A DNA stretch of 64,000 nucleotides from positions 1 through 64,000 of the forward strand of contig JANFAH010000084.1 in NCBI GenBank assembly GCA_024663395.1. Direction: 5' to 3'. Of this stretch, positions 10,428-22,286 are shown in pieces. Made by a program: the position numbers and the translations under genes. The first letter of the stretch is position 1, and the number at the start of each line of letters is the position of its first letter. Source of the stretch: Pisolithus tinctorius (lineage: Eukaryota > Basidiomycota > Agaricomycetes > Boletales > Pisolithaceae). The notes below the pieces were generated by a model, which saw nothing but the letters and a program-made list of their open reading frames with translations, ran no database searches and was not told the DNA's origin.

Positions 10428-12312
10428 TTACGAGCCCTGCTCATCGGGAGCTCCCTGTCTTCGAAGTCAGAAAATGGCAGAGAGTCAATAAACAGTGTCG
10501 TCCTTACGTAGGTGATATAATCTGGGCTTTCGCATGCCTTGTACTCTTTCAGTAGTTCCTCCGCAGTGGCACTGGCAAGTCGGATGGAGTTCTGGGAAAC
10601 CAAATATTGAAAGGGACACTCTTACCGTGCGTCGTCGAACTCTTCAAGACCATTTTCGAACATTTTCTCTTTCTTGTACTGTTCCAGGAAGGCATTTCGC
10701 TTCCGTAGGCGATCAAACTGGTCTAACATACGTTTGAAAAGCTGAGGCGGTTTCAAATGTTACATGTTTCCGGTCACTGGATAGATAATATATTTACTCA
10801 CGGAAGCGATACTGGTGTGGTTGGCAAGCATGAGTCCACTGACTCGATGATTGGTCGTGATGTACGGAGACCGGCGCGTCAATGCTACCTGTATCGATGC
10901 CGGTCCCCAAGGAATGAAATTCGCGAGTTGTCGTTCTCTTATACGAAGAAGCGATTGGTGGACCTTGGGAAATGTTCGTTTGATAACCAACCATGCCTGT
11001 TTACGTGGAGTAACTCACATCAGTGGGGTCCACGTCCCCTTGGATGATATTTAAGATCGATATGTAACACGCGGTTTTACTCGGTGTTGTCGAGACCATG
11101 CGGTTTTTAGGTTGCAGGAGACGGCGCATAACATCGAGCACTGTGGTTCGCCGAATCGGTTTCGCCTACAGACGACATGCGTTGATCAACAAGAGGGTAG
11201 AAAAGAAAACACTCTAACCAACCTTATCAATTTGGTCGCTTGTGAATGGTGTGTACGACGTCATCAAAAAGTGGCATCTGGGTGTGGGGATTAGCGATGC
11301 AATGATCCCGACTAGGTCATTATTCATGTAGCCGGGATATCGCAAAGTCTGAGTGCTGGCCGCCATGACCGTCGAAACCTAGAAAACTAAAATGAGTATC
11401 AAAGCAAAGCAACAGAGAAAGGAAACCTCAAAAGACGAACGAGTTGATTGGTTTGGTCAAACGTTGGAGTTTGGACATGCAGTCTATCCACAGATATCCG
11501 CGCCAACGCGCCATTGTCCAGAACAACGACCGAGTCAGCATGGTTGGTTAGTCGTTTGAGGGTCAACAGCGAGTTGTAGGGTTGCACGACAACGTCACCC
11601 TCTTGTGCATTTGGGAAGACAGAGTAGGTTTGTATGAGTTTCTTTGGGAATCTGTCGTTCAATCGTTCGAGAACGAATGAACCAAAGCCGGAACCAGTCC
11701 CTCCAGCTATCGAGTGCATGAGCATAAAGCCCTGCAGTAAAGCATGTCAACTTGAGCCTTTCAGCCTGAGGGTAAGAAAACAGGGATTACTGACTTCCAG
11801 AGAATCACTTCCTTCTGCCTCCCGGTCGATCATTTCCATGACCTCTTCGTACAGTCGCTCGCCCGACGCATATCCGTGTGCCCAATTGTTACCCGCACCA
11901 CCACCATCTTTCGACATAAAGATATTCTCTGGGTTGTACAGGTTGGCCCATGGGGAACTGAGAATGTTGTTTATGACCTAGATAGAGGACATGATATTGA
12001 TCAGAGTTGCTACCGGAGAGACGATGACCACAGCGGCGCACGCGAGGCTCCAAGTCTATCAAAATCGCGCGCGGTATGTAGTGTTCATCGTCAGCCTGGT
12101 AGAAAAAGACGTCCTTGCGATCGCCACCCTCCGTTGCCCACTCCTCCAGGATGCCCTCTTTGTTGATGCCATGTTCGGCACACAGGCGTTGCCAGTAAAC
12201 GGCCCCCACTGCTCAGTTTTGATGAGCGCATGTGATAGCGTCTGGCTATTAGTGACTACGCACTCTGGTTTCCACATTGTCCGAGTTGGACCGTCACAAT
12301 CTCGCGAGGCAT
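10428..12312 (-). CDS. Gamma-tubulin
   Basis: Ten exons are inferred on the minus strand. The N-terminus [16 protein letters not shown] is followed by [20 protein letters not shown]. The protein carries the tubulin phosphate loop [15 protein letters not shown], the gamma-specific run [40 protein letters not shown] and [20 protein letters not shown]. It ends [16 protein letters not shown], which needs a last intron with donor GTAAGG just after ITY. Gamma-tubulin caps microtubule minus ends in the ring complex at spindle pole bodies. The many short introns are typical of basidiomycete tubulins. The start at 12312 is fixed by the invariant MPREI. Confidence 0.95.
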
Positions 12313-12709
12313 CGTGGAGTGCGACCACTAAGTTCGCGCTCTAATTGACAACGCGTCGAGTTGCGCTGACAAGTTTCACAGTTCAAACATTCAACGTCCA
12401 TAACTCAAATGCGAGCAATCCAAAACGTTCCTCGTATATGGGGGGTACGGAAGTATGAATACCACCAAAATTTAGCGATGTGTGAACTACGAACTAACTA
12501 ACTGATGCGATTGCACTATTGCACTAGTATGCGACGTGATCTATGTAAAGGCCGTCAGCCTCAAAATTGCAGGTATGTATGTGTAATCTGGTGATGCTTG
12601 ACATCAATGAGATATGTGCGGGGTAAGGTAAAAAAAAGGGAGGTGAGACAACAAAGGTTCAGAACCAAGCAATATACCACAACGAGAAGGAGAAAGAACC
12701 CTGAAAATG
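12313..12709. other. Intergenic, presumed gamma-tubulin promoter and nucleoporin 3' end
   Basis: These 397 bp lie between two minus-strand genes. Nothing beyond AT-rich spacer was recognised. Confidence 0.4.
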
Positions 12710-15700
12710 TTAACGCCTCGCGCCACCGCGGCGAGGAAGTTTCTTGATCTGCCTACCACCGCTCTCCGGAGGAGGGGCTGAACCAATGGTAAATAACGAC
12801 CCCCCACCCGCAGCGGGAGGGGCCGCGGAAGAAGGGGTATTGAAAGGATTTGGTGCAGGAGTGGCTCCGCTCGGTGGATTGAACATGAAGGACGAGCCAG
12901 CTGAACTGGTCGGCAGGTTCACATTGTTATTAGCCGGAGAAGCAGGTTGACTGCCGGACCCGAATACGAAGGGGGAACTGCTCGGCTGAGTTGCAGGAGA
13001 CCCGCCAAACGTGAAGGCTGGTGTGGATGCGGGTCGATTGAACACAGAAGGGCTAGCCGGGGCAGCCGCAGACGCCTGGCTAAACGGATTCGAAGACGGC
13101 GCACCGAATCCAAAGGGTGATGTAGGGGCCACACTCGGTGATGGCTGACTAAACGCGAACGGCGCAGGTGAACTGACTGCTGGACTCTCAGGAGCCTTCT
13201 GGCTGAAACCAGTAGAAATTGTCTGTCCAAATCCAAACGAAGTTTTAGGCTTTTCATCAGCGGCTTTAGCATCCTTTGCGAACGGGTTTACGGTGGACGT
13301 TCCGAAGCTGAACGTCGGCGCCGGAGTAGCAGGGCTTTGAGCAAACAAAGCAGACCCGGTGGTGCTCGGCGTCGGGAACGAGAAGTTCAGGGTTGGCCGT
13401 TCTGGCACTTTCCCGCTGCCGTTGATATTCATTTCCCTCGTAGGGCTCTCATCCATGTTGACCTCCTGCTCAACCTTAGGGGGAGTTGCCGGTCGCACAG
13501 GGGTAGTCGGCGTAAATGAAAATGATTTACTGGAGACATCTGCTGCATTGCTCCCGCCGGAAGGACCAAAGGTAAAAGACGGTGCAGGAGGTGCAGAAGC
13601 AGTCGCTATCGTGCCCAGGGCTAACGCCGGAGCGGCTTTGGTTTCGGTGGTAGGCTGGGTGGGAGTCGACCCAAATGAAAATGGACCTGGTAAAGGTGCT
13701 TTATCTTCTTTCTTCGCAGTCTCAGTACTTCGCCCAAACGAAAATGAAGGTGCTACAGATGACTGCCCACCGAAAAGAGGTTGTGCAGGTTGGGGCTTTG
13801 CGGGCTCCGCAGGTGTGGTGGAGGAAGTGGGCTGCCCAAAGGGGAAGGTAGTTTTGGGGGCCTCCGAGGTCGTTGCGAGTTCCACCGGAGGGCCCGAGTT
13901 GAAATTGAACGGAGCTGTAGGTTTAGCGGCCGGCGCCCCTGCTGCTGTTTCCGCAGCCACAGAAGACTCAGTGGTAGCAGGTGACGGTTGCGCAGGTTTA
14001 GGCACACCAAATATGAAAGCGGATGGAGCTAGCTTTGGAGACGCCACTGTCGCCGCCTCAGGTTCCTTGGGTGGTGCCGACGAGGCGGGCGGATCAAATG
14101 GCAATGCGGCTACTCCCGTTGCGGTGGGTGCACTGAACAAAGGTACAGCTTGAGGCGCGGTAGAAGTAGAAGGTGCCCCGAAGAGGGAATCACCACCGGA
14201 CGTAGAGGAAACAGGTGCAGGGAGAGCTGATGGGGGCGTACTTGGTGCTGGGACAGGTTGTTCGGTTGCGGCAGGTCCCTCGGAAACCGGCACCTTCTGT
14301 TCGCCCACGGACACCGTTTTAGTGACTTGTGTAGTTTGAGATGCGGCGACGGAAAACGAGGGCAGGGGCGGCGTAGCGATACTCGTCGGCTTTGAAAGGA
14401 TAGAAGAGTTAGCAAAGAAGTTTGGTATACCGGAAGGTGCTGGCTCGGGTGTCACAGCAGGGGCAATACTTGGAGCTGCTACACCACTCTCGGGAGTAGG
14501 CGGAGAGACTAAAATCGGAGGAGCAAGGGTGGCTGCAGGTGCAGAAGTTGGCGCCAGCCCCGAAGGTTCAGTGACAATTTCTGGTTTGACTACTGGTTCT
14601 CCTAAAGGTGGGACAGAACCCGCGCTAATAGGAGGTTTGGTAAGTGAAAACGGAAGGGAGCCGATGGGAGGTTCCTTCGCATTCGTAGCTTCGTGTGTAA
14701 TTGTCGTCTGACGAAGTGCATCAGTACGGCCGTCAAACCCATGAATATCGATACCGACCTCTTTGGCGAAAGTAAACCCAGCAGGTATCTCGAACACAGG
14801 AGCTTTCTTGGCGGCTTCCTCCAACATCTTATGCTCTGCCGCACGCACATCATCCATCTCCTCATCTTCATCCTCAAATGCTGCTGAGAACTTTTTCATA
14901 CGTCTGGACATCGGACGCTCGATGTGATTGCGTCCGGTCTTTGTCCGTCCCACTCTCAGCGAGGACGCTTCGCGACCGAAAACCGCTCTCGGCTGAACGG
15001 TGCTATTAGGTAGAGGCGGGGGTGGGACTTGGAGCTCGCTAGCTCGTTGCTTTTCTTTCTCCCCTTCAGCATTTCTCCTCTGATCTTCTTCTGCCTCCTC
15101 ATCTAGCATGGCTTCCGTCTTCTCCTTTTCCTTCGCCTGTTCCTCTTCCATTCTACGCCTAGCCAGCCATTTCTTCATCCCGCCTTCTCCGGCATAAGGC
15201 TTGGAGCCATTGGGTGTTTCCTTGTCCTTCTTTTTACCCCTCTCTTTAACCTTTCCTTTCATGCCCAAACGCGGCTTGTCCTCTCTGTCATCAGTCATCA
15301 GAGTGATGTGATGACCCTTCTTCGGTAAGAACATATCCGGAATGGTACCCGAAGCCCTCAACCGCGTTGGTAAAAGCGGCGTTTTGTAGACCTCAAGTTC
15401 GTGTAATGCCTTCTCCGCAGCATTAGTGGGCCACAGGGGTCCTGTAAACGATGTACCACAGAAAACATGCATACCAACAGCAAGATACTCACGCGCTGAG
15501 ACATCTGTTGCTGAACTTGTACCGAACAAGATGGAGCTGTTGCGACTCACGGGGCGGGCCTGCAAAGGGAAGTGAGTTTCACTTAAGATAAGGGTTATAA
15601 TAAGACGCACGCTACGTTGTGCATCTACCAGAGAACCCAGAGTCAGCTGTTTGGCGGTTTCGGCCGCATCGGGTTTTTGAAGGTTAGATGGAGGTTTGAC

Positions 15701-16414
15701 AAAGGTTGGATGAGACATTAAGGTGGCTAGGGGAGGTGGTTGGCTAGGATCACGCTCCCGAGGGGGAGGAACCACGGGGCCGAAATCTGAACCAGAGGGT
15801 TGTGGGGTAAGGGATGAGCGCACCCTGAGTTGACGCCCTGGTGACATCGATGGATCGCGGCTGATCGACATGGAATCCTTTACAACTCCGTGCTCCTCCA
15901 CTATATCCTGCATAGAAGACACCGACTGAGTGCGGTAGGAGAAACTGGAGTTAGAGGGGGGATCCAGCGACATCGTACGTGTAACCCCAGCAGGTGTGAG
16001 GTGGGATCGACTAGGAAGAGGAGAAACCGTGCGACGAGGGCGAAGCGATGCATTACCTGCGGGTGCGCGAAGAGATTTCCTAGGAGAAGCGGAAAGGTGG
16101 CGATGGCTACTCGAGCTGAAGTGCTCAGATGCCCGCCTCGGCTGCCTGAAAGCAGCTGGAGGAGGGTCAAGATAAGCCCGGGTACCCCTGGGAGGACTGG
16201 TCACTCTCATGCGTTTTTTCTTGCTCTGTAGACTGTCATCCTCTGCGCGAGACTGTTCAGATGGCACTGGCAGTCTTCTCCTCTTTCCTCGGGTGTCTTC
16301 GAAGTCCTCTGAGCCAGTAAGCCACTGCAGCGGTGCGGTGACGATGTTCCTGATGGCACCAAAGAACGAGCTTGTGCGTGCCAACGGCGCAGGCTGTTGT
16401 GTTTGCGTGCTCAT
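12710..16414 (-). CDS. FG-repeat nucleoporin (Nup1/Nup124/Nup153-like, nuclear basket)
   Basis: A single open frame of 1234 codons starts MSTQTQQPAPLARTSSFFGA. An N-terminal amphipathic stretch, FFGAIRNIVTAPLQWL, resembles the membrane-binding helices of Nup1 and Nup60. Residues ~35-330 are basic and serine-rich. A charged coiled segment with many K/E residues (~395-480) precedes the C-terminal ~600 residues, which are rich in Pro, Ala, Thr and Ser with repeated FSFG, FTFG and FGFG motifs. The C-terminus GRQIKKLPRRGGARR resembles the basic ends of Nup153/Nup1-type proteins that bind importins. Two stretches (15561-15611 and 15442-15492) have intron ends and are exactly 51 nt without stops, so the mature protein is probably ~1200 residues. 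It is divergent from YME2, 164 bp away. Confidence 0.8.
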   Translation of the reverse strand: MSTQTQQPAPLARTSSFFGAIRNIVTAPLQWLTGSEDFEDTRGKRRRLPVPSEQSRAEDDSLQSKKKRMRVTSPPRGTRAYLDPPPAAFRQPRRASEHFSSSSHRHLSASPRKSLRAPAGNASLRPRRTVSPLPSRSHLTPAGVTRTMSLDPPSNSSFSYRTQSVSSMQDIVEEHGVVKDSMSISRDPSMSPGRQLRVRSSLTPQPSGSDFGPVVPPPRERDPSQPPPLATLMSHPTFVKPPSNLQKPDAAETAKQLTLGSLVDAQRSVRLIITLILSETHFPLQARPVSRNSSILFGTSSATDVSAREYLAVGMHVFCGTSFTGPLWPTNAAEKALHELEVYKTPLLPTRLRASGTIPDMFLPKKGHHITLMTDDREDKPRLGMKGKVKERGKKKDKETPNGSKPYAGEGGMKKWLARRRMEEEQAKEKEKTEAMLDEEAEEDQRRNAEGEKEKQRASELQVPPPPLPNSTVQPRAVFGREASSLRVGRTKTGRNHIERPMSRRMKKFSAAFEDEDEEMDDVRAAEHKMLEEAAKKAPVFEIPAGFTFAKEVGIDIHGFDGRTDALRQTTITHEATNAKEPPIGSLPFSLTKPPISAGSVPPLGEPVVKPEIVTEPSGLAPTSAPAATLAPPILVSPPTPESGVAAPSIAPAVTPEPAPSGIPNFFANSSILSKPTSIATPPLPSFSVAASQTTQVTKTVSVGEQKVPVSEGPAATEQPVPAPSTPPSALPAPVSSTSGGDSLFGAPSTSTAPQAVPLFSAPTATGVAALPFDPPASSAPPKEPEAATVASPKLAPSAFIFGVPKPAQPSPATTESSVAAETAAGAPAAKPTAPFNFNSGPPVELATTSEAPKTTFPFGQPTSSTTPAEPAKPQPAQPLFGGQSSVAPSFSFGRSTETAKKEDKAPLPGPFSFGSTPTQPTTETKAAPALALGTIATASAPPAPSFTFGPSGGSNAADVSSKSFSFTPTTPVRPATPPKVEQEVNMDESPTREMNINGSGKVPERPTLNFSFPTPSTTGSALFAQSPATPAPTFSFGTSTVNPFAKDAKAADEKPKTSFGFGQTISTGFSQKAPESPAVSSPAPFAFSQPSPSVAPTSPFGFGAPSSNPFSQASAAAPASPSVFNRPASTPAFTFGGSPATQPSSSPFVFGSGSQPASPANNNVNLPTSSAGSSFMFNPPSGATPAPNPFNTPSSAAPPAAGGGSLFTIGSAPPPESGGRQIKKLPRRGGARR
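15442..15492 (-). other. Probable in-frame 51-nt intron in the FG nucleoporin
   Basis: On the minus strand this stretch begins GTGAGTATC, ends TTTACAG and is stop-free. Reading it as coding adds EYLAVGMHVFCGTSFT-like hydrophobic sequence unlike its flanks. Splicing joins ATDVSA to GPLWPTNAAEKAL. Confidence 0.65.
15561..15611 (-). other. Probable in-frame 51-nt intron in the FG nucleoporin
   Basis: On the minus strand this stretch begins GTGCGTCTT, ends CCTTTGCAG and has no stop. Translated, it gives the hydrophobic VRLIITLILSETHFPLQ in an otherwise polar region, which suggests it is spliced out. Confidence 0.65.
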
Positions 16415-16578
16415 CGCGGCGGGCTGCAGCGGGTGGGATGGTCGTCAGAGCGTCTCACTCTTGGCACAACGCACGGAGGGACCCTGAGCAAAACAAGTGG
16501 AACATCCCTTTTTGGAAATTTATTCCCAGGCATATGTCATTGCGTCACCGCTGCCGAGCACAAGCTCATGCACTCATC

Positions 16579-19500
16579 ATGCTCACAAGACATGTAGCAA
16601 GGCTGGGGACACGCATCCTACTCAGGGGAACGCGGACATTCACAGACACAAATACAGCTGTAAGTTTGTATTCGCCGGCAGTGCGGTTTTGCAAACCCAC
16701 CCTCTTCAGACCCGGGAGGCCTGGTTGTTTGTCGACTCGGTATTCCCAATCCGTTTGGGCATTTGGGAGTACGCATTTCTTGCGGCATAGTAATTACTGG
16801 GTGGTAACCCTCTCCTGATCACGCAGTGTTCGTTATTACATTGGTATTCTCCGCGAGGAAACACTCCTAGACAACTTAGAAACCCGGCTTTCTGCGGTCA
16901 AGACGCACGGCTTTAAGGTGCTCTCCCTCGAACCGTACCCTAAAGATGGCGGCGTATTCGTGCGATTCAGCTACATTGCTCGTGAATCCGAAAGCGCCAC
17001 CATGGATACTATCGAAAGCGACCTTAAGGATGAGATAGACAGACACGGTGGCATGCCCTCCTGGCTAGGTCTCAGTCAGGGTAGTGTCTGGCTTGTTAAA
17101 GGACGACCTTGGCGTGAGGTGGGTCCTCCCTCTTTGATAAAACACCCCTTGCTCTAACTCCACATCAGGACATGAATAGGTACCCTTCCACCTTGGTCAA
17201 GGTAGCCTTCGAAGGGCCTGATATCCGCGAAGAGGCTTTATACCACCTATACCGCGTATGTTTCTCGTCATATGTGTCTACGCTACTTATTTACGCCTCT
17301 TAGCCATATGGACGCATATATAACATTTCGCCGCCAACCCCAGTCCCTTCTGGCATGCTCCGGTTCTCCCAGATCGCCTTTCGACGCGTTCGCTCAGCTA
17401 CCGTTGCCCGTAATGTCACCCACGGGTTCCAGCTTTCAAAAGAAGGAACAGTCACCCGACTTCACGCGGCGTACGAGCGTCCTCTTCAAGCCCATGCAAT
17501 TCGCGACTGGATAACTGGCCATCCAAGAATAGTACTCCCCATCTTATTCTTCTTCCTAGGCACTCTAACCTACACCGTGAGTATCTTTTAAGAAAAATTG
17601 CATAGAAGCCTAAGACCTCGCTCATTTTCGAGATCTTTGATCCCATTCGAACGCTATTCGTCGAGGGGAAGATGCTCAACCGTTTTGACATCCGAGGTCT
17701 GTCGTAGTATCGTCTTTGGTGCTGGCACTCATGGCTAGCTCGCTAGAGTACGACGTTTACAAATGGCTACGTAGACAAGCACGGGATAGACTCGTTTTCA
17801 GCCAAGATGACACGGACGATATCGGTTCTGACCAAGCTGTCTGGAAGGAACGCAGGGCTGCGGAGACAGCATTGAGAAGTTATCTTGCAGACCACCCGGG
17901 TACATCTACCAGCATCTAAGTTTAGCGACTTGCCTGATGTGTTCTTAGCAACGGTGGCATTTGTACACGGACCTCAGGGAAGTGGCAAACGGCGCATGGT
18001 TTCCACCGTAATCCGTGACACTGGCCGGTGAATCAGTCCTCTATTACGACCACCGTACCGTCGCGCTGATACCGAAGCCAGAAAAGCTCTCATCATTGAC
18101 TACGCAGAATTACACAAAACACCCTCCGACAGTAGACTGGTAGCGGCTCTGGCGCAGCAAACCGGATATCGACCAATCTTCACATTCCTTAATTCACTCA
18201 ATAATTTGATCGACATCGCCACCATGGGCGTAATTGGACAGAAAGGTTTGGTAGCTGGATCCTCAGTCTTTGAAACAGCGATCTAAGTCCATTCCATAGC
18301 TGGTCTCAGTAGTTCGCTTCAGGACCAACTGAAGCAAGTCTTGGAAGTTGTTGGAACTGCGCTGCGAAGAGTTAGCCGTCACCTTCAGAACGAGGCTAAA
18401 CAAAGGATTGAGTCTGAACGGCAAGCTGAAGATCGCAGAGAGTGCGATCTTCGCGTCCGCGAGGCGATCCGTCAAGGAGCATGGCATGATCCTCGGTTAG
18501 ATGCTGTTGTTGGGATTGGTGTCATATCAGAATTAGGTTTCGGCGACGAGCCGCTGAATGGACTTGTAATCTCGTCCAACAAAAGCAGGGACGCTGGAGC
18601 ACTGGAGTTTAAGGAAAAGCGTAAAGCTGCGGAGGACGAACTCGCTAGGAAGGAGAGAAGTATGAAAGAGACTCGTACTATCGATTCGCTTCCCGTCGTC
18701 GTCATCAAGAACTACGCCGAACGTGGGCGGACAGGTAGACAAGAACTCCAGGAGGTGCTCAGCCAGTGGGCTGCCACTCTCGTTGAAAACCAAGTAGGTA
18801 CTCTCCATGTTACGAATTTTCCTCACTCTGCTAACGATATACTGCGGTCAGATAGCACATGTTGTTGTCATCAGCGAGAATCGCGAAAATGCAAAACTTC
18901 TAGCAAGAGGTAAATCCACGATGTCCTTATGAGCTCTCCTTGACTTCTTGGCCAGCTCTACCATCCAAGCCATTGAATTTCATCGCTCTCTCCGACGCCG
19001 ACGCTCAAAGTGCACTTTCATTCGTGAAAAAGCGCTTGCGGGACACTGTCATCACTTTTGAACTGACACCCGAGCAGACTGCTTGCGTAGAACGTCTCGG
19101 CGGTCGCGCGAGTGACCTTGAGAGCGTCAGTTGTCACCTCCTTTGCATGATGTCCTCACGCTTCTAACCGCATCATACATACTAGTTGATTCATAAAGTC
19201 CACAGTGGTCAGAGCATTGAGGATGCCGTCGAGGACATCATCTCTCGAGCTGTTGGTGAGCTGCGCAAGAACGCCTTTGGTGATGATGCGGAGGAGGCGA
19301 AGATGTTACCCTGGTCCCGTGAGCAAGTGTGGACCGTTCTGAAGCAGCTGTCGCAGAAGCCGGAGGTGAGTCGCTTTCAAGGGCGACGCATTAAAACTGA
19401 AGTCAACAATGCGCCCACAGTTACCTTACTATCAAATCCTGGTGGACTTCCCATTCAAAGGAGACGAGACCCCGTTACGAGCTATGGAAAATGCTGAGCT

Positions 19501-19985
19501 CATTTCCATCGTTATAATGAATGGTGATCAATGTGTTACGCAAACCAGCTGATACGGATGCTGATGGGCCTGAACTTATAGGTCGACCGTCTACTATTCG
19601 CCCCGGAAGGCCGGTACTCACATACGTTTTCCAGCAACTTGTTCATGGTGTGTGATACTTCCTTCCCTTTATAACATATATACCGCATCCTCCTCATGCA
19701 TGTTCCCTCTCAGACCCAGTATTCCGAGCGACACAAGATCTCGCATTGAACCAAATCCTAATCTCAAGCGCGGAGAGCATGGTCAAGTCGTGGGAAAGCG
19801 AGCTCAATACACTCCAAGAGATGGCTATGCGGGAGTCATGGACTCAGCGCTTGTGGAGGACAGGAAGGGCGTCTGCTGAGAGAGCGAGATATCTGTCCAA
19901 GAAGATGTATGCCGCGCAGCAAAAGATACAGACTTTGGAGAAGCAAAATACGGAGCTGAGACGGGTGTTGGACAAGCAGCTGTAG
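16579..19985 (+). CDS. YME2: Mitochondrial escape protein 2 (Yme2/Rna12), inner-membrane protein
   Basis: The leader MLTRHVARLGTRILLRGTRT is a typical mitochondrial presequence. After the first intron comes the family signature TREAWLFVDSVFPIRLGIWD, then RYYIGILREETLLDNLETRL and an RRM-like region (TLVKVAFEGPDIREEALYHL). A membrane span lies at HPRIVLPILFFFLGTLTYT. The matrix/IMS half has a P-loop FVHGPQGSGKRRM, then RKALIIDYAELHKTPSDSRL, LPVVVIKNYAERGRTGRQEL and a C-terminal coiled coil ending LEKQNTELRRVLDKQL. About nine introns are needed. In yeast the protein affects mitochondrial nucleoid structure and DNA escape. The P-loop lysine is followed by Arg rather than Ser/Thr. Confidence 0.88.
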
Positions 19986-20097
19986 TACAAGTAACGCAAA
20001 TAGCCCCTATTCCAGAAAACAATCACAAACAATCACGCGACTCAGTTACAGTCGAAGTGAATCGGCATCAGATTGACTGCCACTTGGAATTGTGAAC

Positions 20098-22286
20098 ATG
20101 ACAGACTTCGATGGACAAGGACACCCTCTATCTCTGAAGGTCATGCGTGTTTCCGTGCGTGATCGATTAGGATGTTGTCCAGAACTGTTCCGCGAATGAT
20201 GATTGAACCCGTCAGCGACCGGGACTTGCTAGCGCTTGGGAGCCTTTCTACTCCAGCTCCTCCTCGTTCTCCGCTCGTTCCACCGCCTCGATTCTCTCTT
20301 TACAAGGGAAGACTCCGTTACCTGGTCATCCGAAGACCCTCCGCGATCTATCGCACGCGTCAGAGTTCCTCGCTCTCCCCGCCGCATTCGGAGCCATCCA
20401 GCTCGGCGAGACATTTTCCAGCTGCATATGCGTGAACAATGAGGCGGCGAACACCAATATAGAGGGTGTGAGCGTCAAGGTGGAAATGCAGACCACCAAT
20501 TCCAAAGTTTTGTTAGCTGAAGTCGGCAAAAAATTGGCGGTTGGAGACGTTCTAGAGGTTGTCGTTCATCACGAAGTAAAGGAATTGGGCCAGCATGTGC
20601 TCGCGTGCACTGTAAGCTATCGTCTTCCCCCCGGGCTCCGCCACCATACACCACCGGGTCTTGCTACGGAGGGTGCAGGTGACCCAAGCCTGCAGGGTTT
20701 CCGTAAATACTATAAGTTCGTCGTAAGTGTCATTTCGTCGTATGCGCATTTGTGTAGCATGTACCAAGGAAACATGGTTTCTTTCCGTCAGGTCACGAAC
20801 CCCTTGTCTGTCAAGACGAAAGTTCATGTCCCAAGATCCCCGTCGGCGCTGCTGGATCCCATAGAACGCGAGAAGGTCTTCCTCGAAGTCCACATTCAAA
20901 ACACTACACAGGAACCGATGTGGTTCGAACGCATAGACCTCGAATGCGCCGAGGGCTGGACTGCAACAGATGTGAACCGAATCATCCGAATCACCGGCGC
21001 GGGTGACACTGAGAGCGCTGAGGAGAGCACCCCACTGTTTTCTGGGTCGATGGCTCTCATGCAACCTCAGGCAACTCGACAGTATATATATGTGTTGTTA
21101 CCGACTACTATCCCGACCTTCCCTGCACCGGCGCAGCCTGGATCCGTCATTTCTCTCGGTAAATTGGACATTTCGTGGCGCGCGCATTTCGGTGAACCTG
21201 GTCGCCTCCTCACGTCCGTAAGTGACCCATACTGTGCATAGTTCCTCCTCCCCCCCGTCCTTCACTTACCACGTATTCACGTTGCTGCAGATGCTCACTC
21301 GTCGGGTCCCCGGTGCATCACAACCACCACCACTTCCTGCCCTCCCTTCTCCACAGCAGCCCGCCTCGGCTATTCCTCCGTACCTACAGCGTGTGGGCAC
21401 GCCATCAAGTCCTCGTTTACATTCTCCACAGTTGCCTCCATCACGATCAGCATCCCCAGGGCCTCATAGACCAGCTTCTCCCTTCCGCAACCGACCTGTT
21501 GTACCCATTCCTCGGCCTCAATCACCCGCGGGATCGATCGCTAACGCCGCCGCTCCGGCGCCTCAAGCTTTACCATTAGCAATTGGTCCGGAGCAAATAT
21601 CTGACGTTCAGGTGGACCTCGTGACTACGCGGAAAGTCCAACAACCTGTCCACGTCTACGACCCTTTCACAATCGAATTCAAACTCACTGTCTCTGCTTC
21701 GATACCCAAGAGAATTCAGAATCAGACGGTCTCGATCGTGGTGCAACACCTCCGGCCTCCGCGTGCTTCAAGTGCCGCGGAATCATCGGTTGCGAATTCC
21801 AATAGAGATCTCATGGGAGGGTTCTCGACTTCATCACACGTTAGGAATGCACCCACTGGCCCTGATCGCCTCCTTGTGACTTCGCCTTCCGTGCAAATCA
21901 ACTCCGGACGCAATAATCTCTTACCGCTGTCACCGTCATTGCCTCCACCCCGTTTCGCCACAGCGGATCAGATACGAGACGCAAAATTAAAAGGATGCAC
22001 CTTCGTCGGACCGTCATCACTAGCGTTAGAGTCCACAAAGTTATGTACACCACCGGCTCAGTCGTCAGGAGAAGACGTTCACCCAGCAGCAAGAACAGAG
22101 GGCAGCAGGCAGTTTGAGTTGACGTTCATCCCACTGCAAACTGGCTATATCTGTGTGGGCGGACTACGTATCCTTCTCGTGGACCATGAACTCTCAGATA
22201 CGGAGGCGAGCGTCCACCGTGTTGTGAAAGAACCTAGGACGCTGAGGGAGTATGATGTGGTAGGTGAAGTCTGGGTTAGTTCTTAA
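20098..22286 (+). CDS. TRAPP complex subunit TRAPPC13 homologue
   Basis: The start MTDFDGQGHPLSLKVMRVS is joined by a 61-nt intron (20155-20215) to RPGLASAWEPFYSSSSSFSA, then GAIQLGETFSSCICVNNEA, SVKVEMQTTNSKVLLAEVGK and DVLEVVVHHEVKELGQHVLA. RKYYKFVVTNPLSVKTKVHV and VFLEVHIQNTTQEPMWFERI continue the DUF974/TRAPPC13 pattern. The end, YDVVGEVWVSS, matches the family. A proline- and serine-rich insert (~residues 300-380) is specific to this lineage. TRAPP complexes are Rab exchange factors acting in ER-Golgi and Golgi trafficking. The gene follows YME2 by 112 bp and converges with the V-ATPase gene with 84 bp between stops. Confidence 0.88.

Noticed and set aside
13359..14153. 264-codon open frame on the plus strand inside the FG nucleoporin
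   Set aside because: It is antisense to low-complexity Pro/Ala/Ser/FG coding sequence, which often leaves the opposite frame open. Its Gly/Ala-rich product has no domain.
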